A DNA stretch of 64,000 bases from Bryopsis sp. KO-2023 (taxonomy: Eukaryota > Chlorophyta > Ulvophyceae > Bryopsidales > Bryopsidaceae): NCBI GenBank assembly GCA_030272585.1, contig BSYQ01000011.1, positions 3,844,001 to 3,908,000 of the forward strand, written 5' to 3'. Of this stretch, positions 1 to 11,500 are shown one piece after another. Within the stretch, counting starts at the first letter, position 1. Each line of letters opens with the position of its first letter. A program made the translations under genes and the position numbers. The notes beneath the pieces were generated by a model. That model did not search any database. It had not been told where the DNA came from and was given only the letters and a program-made list of their open reading frames with translations.

Positions 1-3
1 TAG

Positions 4-401
4 AACAACGTTAATGGTGTCATTAACCACGCGATTGTTTACAACGTATTCAGCGAATCTCCTATAGTGTAGTCGAAGGACTCCCCTTGGATGGATTTTT
101 TTTTTTTGGGTGTCCTTGTGATTTCTTTTTTTTTCGTGGGTCCTTCGCCAGCCTGCAGACGACCCCCTTGTGGACCTTCTTCCTCGTTGGACACCTGCCT
201 CCCACGCTTCCGGCGGCGATCACCCTCCATTTGCACGACGATAGGGAAGACCTCGCGTTTGAGTCGATGAAAAAGATCAGAGGTGTCCGCCCGAACAAGT
301 ACACGTATTCGGCCTTGATCGCTGCCTGCTCCAGCAGCGGTGAATGGGAAAGGGCTCTCGAGATGTTCGGTGCTCTGCAGAAGGCGGCAAGGAGCCCTCG
401 C
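4..401 (+). CDS. Pentatricopeptide repeat (PPR) protein, 3' part or internal exons, cut by window edge
   Basis: Seen: an open stretch of about 22 codons from base 4, ending in PPR-like text (IVYNVF), then an exon 245-401 after the acceptor CGATAG. That exon encodes a recognisable PPR helix pair (VRPNKYTYSALIAACSSSG then EWERALEMFGALQK) and ends at the donor CGC|GTATAT. The exon holds one base plus 52 whole codons. PPR proteins are helical-repeat RNA-binding proteins, usually acting in plastids or mitochondria. The gene begins outside the window and the joining of the first piece to the exon is inferred. No downstream exon was recognised in the next 2 kb. Confidence 0.6.
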
Positions 402-544
402 GTATATGTATCTTTTTTTGTGGTGTTCGAAGTCCTATGTGGGTCATATCACTGAAGCTGTTTTCTCTTGTGTCTTTTTCGGGCTGAAAAGAAAAAGGTT
501 TTGCACGGCTCCTTTCTCTACGAGGGACCTTTTTTACCTTTTCT

Positions 545-660
545 TTCTTGGTGAAATCGGGGCTGCGAGGGGCGGCTCGAAATTCGAGAGAGAAGAAAGA
601 AGGGGAAAAACCCCTTGACGACGCCTGCCGCGATTCGTTTTATGAATACAGCGAAAACCT
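545..660 (+). repeat. Dispersed GC-rich repeat, copy 1
   Basis: The blocks GGGGCTGCGAGGGGCGGC, CGAAATTCGAGAGAGA and CGCCTGCCGCGATTCG recur in the same order at 50677-50870. There the copy carries about 80 extra bases between the second and third block. In both places the third block can be read as ACRDSFYEY on the + strand. It may be a duplicated gene 5' end or a mobile sequence; the sequence does not settle which. Confidence 0.55.
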
Positions 661-2110
661 TGTCGCTTGTTTTCGATAACCGGCAAACCCGAGCCCTGGC
701 GCGATTCCGATAGAGCGGAGAATTGCAGCTGTTGGCAGTCACAGTAGTTTGCTTAGGAAAAGTCTGCTATGAAGGGGAGGGGGAGCGATTTCTGTTAGTG
801 TTACTAATCCGACCATTTTTGATGTTCAAAAAGCTGAAAATTTGGATCCTTGTTGTGGACCGTTTCTCAGCTTTCCCGATTGGGTTCATGAACTTCCACT
901 TTCTTCCATTTTAGTTCGTTTTGTTTTGTTTTTTTTCTTTTTTTTTGGGGGGGGGCACCAAGAAATATAAACTAAAATTCCTACACATAAATAGTCATTT
1001 TCATTTTTTTTTAAGGTTCCGATGAATTAAAAAATTTGAAGGTGTGGAGGTTGATTTTGGCAGGGTTGATTTTTGCGGTGGGGACACAGATCATCTGGTT
1101 TGTCCTGAAGGCTTTGATCCCTTGAAAGCGGGATGTGGAGGTATAGTTGAGTTTTCTTGATGTTGATATATATATATACATATTATATATATGTGGGTTT
1201 TTTCCAGAAGATAAAGTCAGAAACAAGGTTTTTTTTCCTCAACTTTGGGTTGAAAGAAAGACACAAGCGATTTGGCAACTTTTACAGTTTTCAACATTGA
1301 AGCAGTCCGTGTTGGAAAAACTGTAGGCAGGGTGAGGTGTCTTTTTTTTGTATCATTATTTTGGAATAATAAAATAAGGGGGTTTTGTTTTCCAGGTGGG
1401 GAGTGTTGTTTTTCTTCTTTTTTTTTGTTTGATTTTTTTTTTGCGGTGGGGGGGGTTGCTGAACTGAGTGTGCAATTTGTAAAGGGTGGCAAGAAAAAAG
1501 GGAAAAAAAACCCTATCGTATATGGCAATTGAAAAGAGAGAAAAAAATTGTGAAGGGGAAAAAGTGCGCATTTTTCCTTTTATTTTTGAGGGCCTTTGTT
1601 CTTTTCTATTCTTTTTTTTTTCTTCTTTTGTTGTGTGGAATTGTATGGAAAGCTATGGTTTATATTTTCTCCTGTCTTTTTTTCTTTTCTATCTAGTTAT
1701 GGTTGCACCGCCATGGGTCGATTTTTGTGGGGACTGTCAAAAAAGAAAAGAAGAAAAAAAAAGAAGAAAAAACAGGGGTAGTACTACTAGTAGTGATAAA
1801 AAAATAGGAGGGGTTATTTTCATGAAACCCAATGTAACAGAAAGGGAAAAAAAAGCAAACAAGACCATTAACTGGAAAGAATTTGAAAGAAAATCCTTCA
1901 TGATCTAGGGTGGTGGGTACAAGAGGATAGTCGAATTTTGATTGAGTTTAGGGGTTTTTTTTGGGAGGGGGGGGGGGATAGTGGGTGAGAGAGAAAAACT
2001 GAAGAGCAGATACATTTTGTTTTTGGATGTGTTTTTTGGAGGGTGGGGTAAAGGGGTGATTGAGGCATTGTTACGTTGTCCTCTGGGTAAAGAAAAAGGA
2101 GCGCCCAATG

Positions 2111-2115
<5 letters not shown>

Positions 2116-2141
<26 letters not shown>
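2116..2141. repeat. TG microsatellite
   Basis: Uninterrupted TG dinucleotide run; reading frames through it (CVCVC or HTHTH) are not genes. Confidence 0.9.
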
Positions 2142-2284
2142 CCAATTGGTGTTTGTTTTACAGAAATGTTCATACAGACCCAAATCTGCCCGCGACTCTT
2201 CGCTTTCACATATAGCCGCAAAATCTAACTTCTGAAAAGTAAAAGAAAACTTATCGACCCCACGGTCGACAAGTAAGATCCCAT

Positions 2285-2776
2285 TTAAAAATGCCCGAGG
2301 GGCTCCAGCTGCTCAATAAAATGGTCCCAAGCAAGATTGGACGAAGCATAAGCTTCAAAAAAAGGTTGTCTCAGATGCTCATATAGACCACAAGAAAAAA
2401 TAATGTGGTCCCTGTCCTCCGTATGAAAACCACAATCACACTGGGTGCGTGTAGTACCTAAAACCTTGAACCGACTCAAATACTGATAACACGGAAAATG
2501 CCCGGAAAGAACTTGGGCCACCAAACTGCTATGGGGCTTAGCTAACTGCACTGTCCAACACTTAGTGTGCTCAAAGAAAATCCCCAAAGACCGTGGACCA
2601 CTCCCTTTTGCACTCAAACGCAACCAGGTGTTTTGTCGTGTGTTCAACCAAACGTCTACCTGAGCCATCCTTTGCTTGAACCAAGAGCGGCCAGGATTAG
2701 AAACTTGGACTTGTAAATCCGGAGCAAACTGTTCCTCCACAAGATCAGAGTTTCGTTGGAAGTCCCGAAGCTCCAC
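2285..2776 (-). mobile_element. Non-LTR retrotransposon (LINE) 3' fragment, reverse-transcriptase C-terminal region
   Basis: A 163-codon open frame on the minus strand looks like the segment after the RT/RNase H part of LINE-type polyproteins. It has the pattern LSGHFPCYQYLSRFKV followed by a CDCG...EDRDHIIFSC cysteine/histidine block (zf-RVT-like). Only this C-terminal part is recognisable. Toward its 5' side the frame runs into a TG microsatellite (about 2778-2822), and no RT catalytic motif is visible beyond. It is a truncated, dead copy. Assignment to a LINE clade is not possible from this piece. Confidence 0.6.
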
Positions 2777-2777
2777 C

Positions 2778-2822
<45 letters not shown>
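2778..2822. repeat. TG microsatellite
   Basis: About 22 TG units directly at the 5' border of the LINE fragment. Confidence 0.9.
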
Positions 2823-2824
<2 letters not shown>

Positions 2825-3246
2825 AAAAATTGCCTTTGTCCAGCCAGATTGCTGTCACAGGGAGCCCTTTCAAATGCGGGGTTATCAAAAAATTCAAAAA
2901 ATCTCAATGAATTCCTGTTGTTACAAGCAAAGCCTTGACCCCACCACTTCTTTTCAATGAACAGATAAATTAGCACAGCCCACAGCAAGAGAGTCATCAC
3001 TCTCCATTAGGAAAAAAGAAAAATAGAACATTGCTACTGTATCCCTCAAGACGTCGCCTTGGAGGTGTCTTTGAAGATCAGTTTGTGCTTGCACCCAGGG
3101 ATGCTACACGACACGATCCTGCACGTGTACCGCCACGACACGGCAGCTTTTGGCCCTACGCTGCACGATACACCCTGAAATGGTCACCAATATTTGGCTT
3201 GATTTCAAGTAAAACAAATACAAAAACACACACATTCCTCTACTGA

Positions 3247-3553
3247 TTTTCATGGGGGAAAACATTTAATTCTTTCGGAAGGGGTGTAGCATCCCTGCTT
3301 GCACCAGTCAGACACACAAGTTCGAGTTGGTGGCTTTCCTGGAATTCTTGCTCCGTTCGATCCGTTGTCAAAAACCTTTCCGCTGCGCGCGCACTTGAAT
3401 TCTTTCGCCCAAGTCCGCGCATATTTTCGTTTTGTAAAGAACGAGTGGCTGAGTGCTGTGAATCGAGTATGGACACCCACAGCCTCAGGCAATCCTTTAT
3501 GGAAGAGTGGTCAGGGTGCAAAGGGGTGGATGCAAAACTGGCGCTAGTGAAGG
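3247..3553 (+). CDS. Possible upstream exon of the ATR-like kinase gene
   Basis: A frame is open from 3247 to a good donor (AAG|GTATGG after 3553) and ends in phase 0, matching the phase of the first secure ATR exon at 4062. The composition is codon-like (for example CKERVAECCESSMDTHSL), but other frames are open too and I see no family signature. HEAT-repeat N-termini of ATR proteins are poorly conserved, so homology cannot decide. The sequence at 3031-3220 may hold another exon but no convincing boundaries were found. Confidence 0.3.
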
Positions 3554-4061
3554 TATGGAGGCACAAAAAATGCATTTTTTCTTCTTTTCTGTTTTCACCG
3601 AATAGTTTTGAGTTCGATAAGGTTCCCTCCTTCCCTCTCCCCCCCCACCCCCCCCAGAAAAAAAGAAGAATAGGTAAATTCATCAAAACCACATCTCTTT
3701 TTTAAAGTAGTCATCATCTTTGCTCCATTACACTTTTTGTTTGAATATCAGAAAAAATAGAATATATTTACGGAGTGAAAAAAAGGTTTTGGCAACTTCA
3801 GGGGCACAGGAATGTTTTCGGGGTTTTGAAAGGGTGCCATCAAATCTAGTCAGCCTATGACACATTTCCATGATTAGGCTGCACTCGGCCTTTTGGTTTT
3901 GTGTAAACAAAATTCAATTCAATATATAGACATATTTTGGTATTGAATCGCCAAGTGCATCCCTTCTCGTCGAACTGTGTCATAAGCCAAAAAATTTACA
4001 GGTCATGTTGTATTTTCTGTCATTGATTTTTGTTTTTTTTTGGGCATGTTGCTGTGTGCAG

Positions 4062-5890
4062 CGTATTTGGTCAAGCCCAATGGATTGTGAAAAAATGTGC
4101 CGTGAAGTTTTCAAGGAGGTGGTTGGTTTCTTGATCACGATTCTGACGACAGACAGAGCCATCTTGGCGGAAACTGCATTGCAGAATATCGCCATCTGTG
4201 AAAACAAATCCCTATATGATATCATATGGGAAAACAAGGGACAGAATTTCCAGGTAGTTCAAACAAAAAACAAACAAAAAACAAAAAACGAGACGTAAAG
4301 ACTTTTATTTGCAGTTCATGTGATTTGTTCGCTGTGCTGATGGGTGTGCTGGAAACTTTATTTTTAATGTTTACACAGGAAACAAAAAGAGGAGAGAAAA
4401 CCAAGTTTTTTTTACTATTTCGATTTCTGTGCTCTGTACGGTGGAAAAACCTTTCAAGGAAGTTTCGGTACAGAAGTCCAGTTTCTTTGTGTCTTCATCC
4501 CGTTAAAAAGCCGTCGACAGAAACCCTAATAGGATTTTGTGTTCAGCTCCTTTTTTTTTTTCGCCTGATACAATTGGAGACATCCAATCTCATGACCCTA
4601 TTTATTTATTTTCTGTGCTTTGTTTTGTTATTGGTGCAATCACATTCACAGAACAAAAGAAATACGGGCAGTACCTCCTCACCCCCACAAAAACTGAATT
4701 TTTTGTTCATTTTTTCGTCTGGTAAGGCTGTTTTCATGCGGTACCCTGATGCAATGGACAAGGTTTCATCTATGATCGGGTGTAAAAAAAGCGAGTTGCC
4801 AAAATGCTTCGTTAGAAATGCTCTGGACTTCATTTGGGAAGAAAATGCTGCCGAAGAAGGCCAGTTAGTGCTCGCTCAACTTTCACAGCGAATTCCAGAG
4901 GTCGAATGGAGGCCGCTTTTCTTGCAAAACTTTCCGGAATCTTTGGTGGCAGCCTTGTGGAGAGTGGATGAGGACGCGTGGGAAAGCTTCCTGAGAATTG
5001 GGCAAGCAATGTCCCTTATGGGGGACAAGGAATGGGAGGAGTTTCTCACCAGCAAATTCAATGGCATGAGTGCTTTGGTGAGGATGCCCAAGCGACAAAA
5101 CAATATATATATATTTTATTTTTATTATTATTATTTTTTTTTTTGCTAATTGTTTTTTTCTCTTAACTCTGCTCTGTGAAAATTTGTATGGAGTTTGTGC
5201 ACAAATGCGTGTGCTTTTCTTCTTTTTTTTCACATGTACCCGCATTTTGTTTTTATTTTTTGTAAGGAACGATCAAAGAGCCACCCACGGACACCTAGCT
5301 TTCTCTGTTTCATTCTATGTCTTATTATCCCCCCCCCCCCGCAACTCCCTTTTTTTTCAGAATGTGTTGCATCGAGGCTGGCAGTGCTCCATGCAGCCCG
5401 TCCTGTGTGCACAATGAGTGATCTGGACCCTTTTGTTGTGGTTTCAAAGAGCTCTTTTGTTGTGGTTTTAGGTCGTTCGGTGTGCTGGGCAAGAATGCGA
5501 GGGGGTCTCTTTGGAGCAAGATGCCAAGGATTGCTTGGACCGAATGAGGGATCTCTCCCACATATGCAAAACTGGAAAACAAAGCGTCAATGATTTCATC
5601 GGCGACCCTTTCCTAGTCAATCAAATTTTGATGCCCATCAATGCAAGGGTACGATTTTTTTTTTATTTTTTTTCAATTTTTTATTTTTTTTCACCCTTAT
5701 GAATATCTCAACAAGGTTTCAATAGAAACAGAAATATAGAAGTATTTATTTGATGATGAGAAAATGCTAAGGGTGGGGGGGAGGGACACTTAAAATTACA
5801 AAGATTGCCCCTAAATCCGAGTAGTGTTTCGATTACGTACAGGGGTGCATCTCTTCTTGATAAACTACCAAGCTCACTCTTTTTCCCCTT

Positions 5891-5931
<41 letters not shown>

Positions 5932-8523
5932 CTTTGCGGGGGGGGGCTTTCCTTCCAGTTGTCTTCCAAGGATGCCCCAAAGAAAAGAAAGCGGGCCTGG
6001 GGATCACTGAAAGTTTTGCTTCATTTGTTCTGGGAGGCCAGAAATTTGATAAGTTACATCCCCCAGTGTTTGGCTCTGGTCAGAGTCGGCATGTTGAGGG
6101 AAAATGAAGGAAAGGAACAGGAAGAAGCAGAAACAGAAGCCCAAGAAAACGGAACATACAAAGGGTTGGAAGTGCTGGAACTCCTGATGCGTCCGGCCGT
6201 GCTTGGGGTCGTTGGAGACAATCTGAATATTTTGCAAGAGGTGAGCGATTTTTTGTTCTTTTTTTTTTTCCGGTTGGTTAGAGCGATTGCAAACGATGAA
6301 ATGACTGAAGCTGGTAGAAAAGAAAAAGAGAAAGGCCGAAAATGTGTAAATGGCAGCAATGGCGTTTCCAGTGGCCGCAATAGTTATGGCTAAAAACACA
6401 CACATACATACGCACACACAAAGGAAAGGAAATGGGACGGTGAGCATTCCCCTCCGATGATTGGTTGATGCAGATTGTAGTGGCGCTGGCTCCAGCCCTG
6501 GCGACGAAGAACGAGGCCCATCGAGCGGCATGCCGTCTTTTGAAACAGCTGATCTCCACAAGCAGCCCCAGAACCGTTCAGCGATTGGCTGCCCTCACCT
6601 TCGGGACGTTGCACATCAACCACACTCGAACGGACAGAGAATGCCCCATAGTGGAGGAGATTTACGGGGATCTCCATGCATCCAAGTTCTTCGTGGCGTC
6701 GGGGGACTCCTGCCCTCTTTTCGAGGAGCTCTGTGCATGTCTGACGAGTGGATGTGAGTTTGTGCTGATGGAGGGCGTCAAGTCGATGCAAGAGTTTCTG
6801 GAGGAAAACAGGTTTTGGGTTCAAAAACTGGCGTGTGGGGAACTGGGATCAAGGGGACTGGAGAAGGCGAAGGAAGCTGTTGGAATTTTGGCGAGGTGTT
6901 TGTACAAAACTGGGAGAACGACCGAAGGACGGCATACCAATGCAACGTAAGAGGGGGGTTGGTAAATGCATTGTTTATTTTCATGAGATGGAATTCAAAA
7001 AAACCCAAGATGGAGGTCCCTCCATAAAGACTGAAAGAAGAATTGAAATGAAATGAATTCCTGTGGAGCAATGCACATCGCGGTATTCTTGTTTGGGTTT
7101 GATGCCTTTTTGTTTTGATGTCATCCCGACCATTGATGCTGGACAAAACGAAAATGCATGTTGGCACCTGCTCTCTGGTCCCTTTGAAAAAAAAAACAAA
7201 AACAATTGGAATCCAGCTGCTAGCCACCAGCCCTTGCTTTTTTGGATCCTCCAGAGATTTTTCTCACCGAACGATGTTTTGCATTTCAGTGCATAGATTT
7301 CTGCTATTTTTTTTTTATTTTTTTAATCCAATTCCTTGCTGCGTTGAATTGGCTTCCGCCTTTAATATCGTTTTTTTTGCTTTCGTTGATGTAACAACAT
7401 CCGAGGGTTTCTGTGTTGTGGAAAAAAATTTCACAGATGTGCTAGGTGTTTGGGGCTTATAGGAATCGTAAATCCGAAGTTGGGCCACCCTGTCACATTT
7501 ACTACTTTGGAAATACCAGAGAACGATGACAATGCCATTCGTATTTTGGCAAAAAATTTGGAAAGGATCCTGTTCAGCGGGGACATCCATTCTGTCAGCA
7601 TGGCGTCTCAAGCTTTGTATGGGCTCTGTCAGGTAATATCGTGGTGTTGTGGTTTAAAAAAAAAAAAAAAAACGATGAAAAATAATGGATGTAGTGTTTG
7701 AAGAGCATCAAGAAAATTAAGACAGAAAAAAGCATCTCGAATAAAACAAACGAGCATGTTCACTATTTTTTTTGGTGAGTTTTTTCTTTCCCCCAATTTT
7801 TTTTTTTTTGTTTAGTTTTTAGGTGACTGGTTGAAATTGATTTCTTTCTCGGGAAAATCTGAAAATTTTGTGAAAATTAATCGTATAACTAATCGGATAG
7901 ATCGTACTTTTCCTTTTTTTTTTTTTGCTTTGCGTTTTGATCATCTTCACATCAAAAGGTGAAAAAACTTTTTCGTTTTTTTCCGATTTTTTATTACATC
8001 CACCATTGTTTTTCAAACATTTATCTGCAATCGTCGACGAGCTTTGCTCCTCTGAAAAAGGCCACTACAGGTTCGTTTCTTTTCTGTTTACCTTTTCTTT
8101 TTATTTCAGTGTTTTATTTAAACTTTAAACTTTTATTTATTTTATCTTTTTTGTTTGTTTTTTAATGGGCTGGCTCCACAGAGCGACATCATCGATCCCA
8201 ATGAGGCAAAGCGCCTGGCCCCTTGGCTTTCGCCACCCTCTCTGAGAAGCTCCGACGACCTATGGGAGTCTGTCACCGCTAAAACGCTGACCAGCGTGGG
8301 GGACCTCTCTTTTCGCCGCTGGCTTTTCCTTTGGCTGGTGTTTTTGCACGACAAAGCGTGGGGACAGCTCCTCTCCACCAACATCAAAGTGGTGGTAGCT
8401 GCTATGGAGTATGACGCCCCGTCAATGATGGTCTTTGTTCCATTTTTGATGTACCATGCGATTTTGGAGGTGTCTTCCGCAGACATGGATGTGATGGTGG
8501 AAGGGCTCCTCGTCGTGCTCAAG
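4062..8523 (+). CDS. ATR: ATR N-terminal exons (helical repeat / UME region)
   Basis: Seven exons (4062-4253, 4727-5077, 5472-5648, 5959-6240, 6474-6946, 7437-7632, 8182-8523) encode leucine-rich alpha-helical text typical of the HEAT-repeat solenoid that binds ATRIP in the family. The exon at 7437 carries CLGLIGIVNPKLG, which corresponds to the conserved CLGELGAID segment just before the FAT domain of animal ATR. All introns start GT and end AG. The exon at 5959 holds a charged insert rich in E (residues from RENEGKEQEEAE). Whether a short exon lies around 8035-8075 is unclear. Confidence 0.8.
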
Positions 8524-11500
8524 GTAAGGGCACCATCTCAAATGTTATATGTTATGTGTTTATAAAGCTGGTTTTTTTTTGTTTCTTTTTTCTTCATTTT
8601 AATGAACTTCATGATTCGCTCGTTTTTGGACATTTTGTGAGGGGGGGTGTTGTGGCTGATGAAGGGCATTGTTCCGGGTAGTGATGCAAATGAATAAATA
8701 AATTTAAAAAAGCGGATCGTGTGTTGTTGTATCGTTTGGGTGTGATGCATCGAAAAATATATATATTATTCTCAATATTTGAGTGAAACATAAATATCCA
8801 CACCAAAAAATGCTCAAGAAATGAACAAAAAGTTGAGAGATTTTAGTCGACCAAAAAAAATCATCAATAAAATTGTGGCTTCTCTGTGTCAGATTTTTTT
8901 TTAACGTCTTTTCGGACATTGATCTTGTCTAAAATTGCTTATAGAAGAGGTTGAAATGGGAGAAAAAAGGAACTCAGAATTTAGCCTGTGTTGTGGGGAC
9001 CCCTCATGTTTTTTCTTTTTCTCTTATTGCTATTATTATTATTATTTTCTTTGTAGGAAGCGACCAATAAGCTGGGGTGGGAGCGCTTTGACACTCAGAA
9101 ATGCCAACTGGTGTTTCTGCTGCTGGATAGCTTGCATGGATTTCTTCCGGAATCGACTGTAGAATGGTAAGAATATAACTTTTTTTTTAAATGAAAAGCA
9201 CCTGATAGGTGTTCACGCACTTTTCTTCCCACTCTTTTCATCACTTTTTTTTCCCTCATTTTTTTTTTGCTCTAGGTTTTTTCTTGCACTTTTTTGGTGA
9301 TCCAGAAAATGATCTTGATTTCCGCCACACAGGAACAAGAACGGGATTGCGAAATTGTTCGCTAAACTTGATGGCAGGCTGCTTGCTACGGCTGCATTCA
9401 ACTGTGGGGCATACACCCGAGCTCTGAAATACATGGAAGAGCATCTGATGAAATCGGTTGGGACTGGAACGGACCCCTTCTCTGAACATCGGTCCGCTTT
9501 CGAAGGAGAGGAAGTCACCTTTTTGATGCAGGTAAAGGGACGTTTTCGATGGAATGCTTTCTTGTTTTAATTTTTTCCTGTCTTGAAAAAAGAAGTTGAA
9601 AAAAAATTCTTCTCCTTGTTTTCCCCCTGTTATTTGTGGTTTTAGTTCAAGTCCTCACCCCACTGTCGATCTTTTCTTCACTCTAGTTTCACCATTTTTA
9701 ATTCTTGTTTTTCAACTGTTCTGCATATTTGCTGAAACTTGAATTGAATGGAACCATAAATGTTGATAGACTCGCATGCCTTTTCTGGTTTTCTTTTTTG
9801 AAGGATCAAGATTGTTGAAAATCAAAGAAACCAACGCTTTATCTGTTTTGATTCATATTTTTCTTTAATTTTTTTTTCTTCGTGTTTCATGTCAGATTTA
9901 TTCTCAATTGGGGGAGCCGGATGGCCTTTCGGGGCTTGCTCACTTGAAGTCTGACATCTGGCACGTCCTGGCATTGGCTGAGGACAACCAAGAATGGGAC
10001 AGCGCCATCGGGATATGGCATCGGGAAATGAGAAACAGTGAAAATGTGGAGCAGGGGGCCGAGAGTCTGTCACAGCGAGGTATGAGTCTTCACCTGGGGT
10101 TCGGGGGTAGTGAAACAATCGATCTTTTTTGGGGGACCGAACACAGATCGACGAAATCGCTTAATCGTTAACTTCACCTCGGTTTTATCATTAGCGATAT
10201 TTTGCCCACATATTTCCCCTATTTTTTGCCTCTTTTTTTTCCCACCAAAAAAAAACACTCCACACGGGGAAAAAAAACCCTCAAAAATCGTACGTTTGAA
10301 TCATTTATCGATTCTACATTTTTTTTGCATTTTTTGCATTTTTTTACCAGCACTGGAGCCCACGATTTCGAACATGAAATCGAAAGATCAGATGATGCGG
10401 GGGTGGCTGCGATGCTTGCTGAAGGCCGGAAAATTAATGGACATCAAGCATAATTTTGTGATTGGCGAAATCCAATGTGCCCCCTGGGCCCTGGAACAGA
10501 TGACAGGCCTGGAGTGTGAAGCTCTGTGGAAAATGGGGGAGTGGCAGGATTTGAGCAAATGCTTGGACAGATTGGATGAGACAAAAGCCCCGGGGAGTGT
10601 CGCGATGCTGCTGCCCAGCCCACAGGTGTCGATATAGCATCTTTTTCTTTCCTTTTTCGAGTGTGTTGCATGCTGCCTGCAAACGTTTGTGACGGAATGA
10701 TAAGAAAATTCAAATCCAGGATGAATGAAAACAGTGGGCAGAACAGACATCGAGTTTCTGGATCCTCAGTGCAGCGCCATCTTTTCCGAACTCTTTTTGT
10801 TTTTTCTCCATTGTATTTAAGCAATGGTGAGGTCTTAGTTCAATTATTGTTTTTAGGGTGGTAGACAGATCGTTCGTTTGCACAAGAAGGATGGGGCTAA
10901 CTTGGTGCATTACATTTGACAAAAAAAAAACTGTGCTTGGGTGCTAGTTCTTAGATTTCCATATTTTTTTTCTTCTGGCCATGTTTTTCCCTCGATTTCT
11001 CGGAAAGGTTCCTTTTTCTTCAAAGAAAGGTTTTTTCTTCCCCTTCTCTGTTTCAGGAGGAATTCAATCTGAGGATCGGGCGACTGCTCCTGATGCTCAA
11101 AGACCAGCAAAGCGATTTGACTGTCGACTACCACGAGACTCAGGTGGATGTTCTTCGACACCTTCCTGCCAGAGCAGCAGAGTCTTACACACAAGCCTGC
11201 CCCCTGCTGGCCAGGCTTCAAATTTTTGAAGACATCAATATTGCTCAAAAACTTCTCCAGGCAAGAGATGGTGTTTCCTTTTTTTTTTTCTAATTTGTCA
11301 CTTTATCGTTTCAAGGCTCAAAAAGAGTCTCATGTAGTGTATAAAACTGATTAAGATGATGAGTGTTGTGAATTCAAAAGGCCAGGACGTGTGCATGAAT
11401 TTGTGACTTTGATTTTGGAAGCCCGTAGTTTTTGCATTTTTTGTTCCCGTCATAATATCATATACCTCCCCAAAACATCCTGCTTAGTCTATTTCGAAGA

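Larger units (their letters stand above)
402..2284. other. Unassigned stretch
   Basis: No protein family could be recognised here on either strand. The stretch is rich in T runs and mixed T/G runs (for example 930-957 and 1959-1978), as in the introns of neighbouring genes. It contains one copy of a dispersed GC-rich repeat (545-660) and a TG microsatellite (about 2116-2141). Confidence 0.5.

Noticed and set aside
5361-5417. Candidate ATR exon after a good acceptor (TTTTTTTTCAG)
   Set aside because: No donor gives a length divisible by three without a stop, whereas joining 5077 directly to 5472 keeps the phase.
5824-5950. Cys/Val-rich frames over TG runs
   Set aside because: Translations of dinucleotide repeats only.
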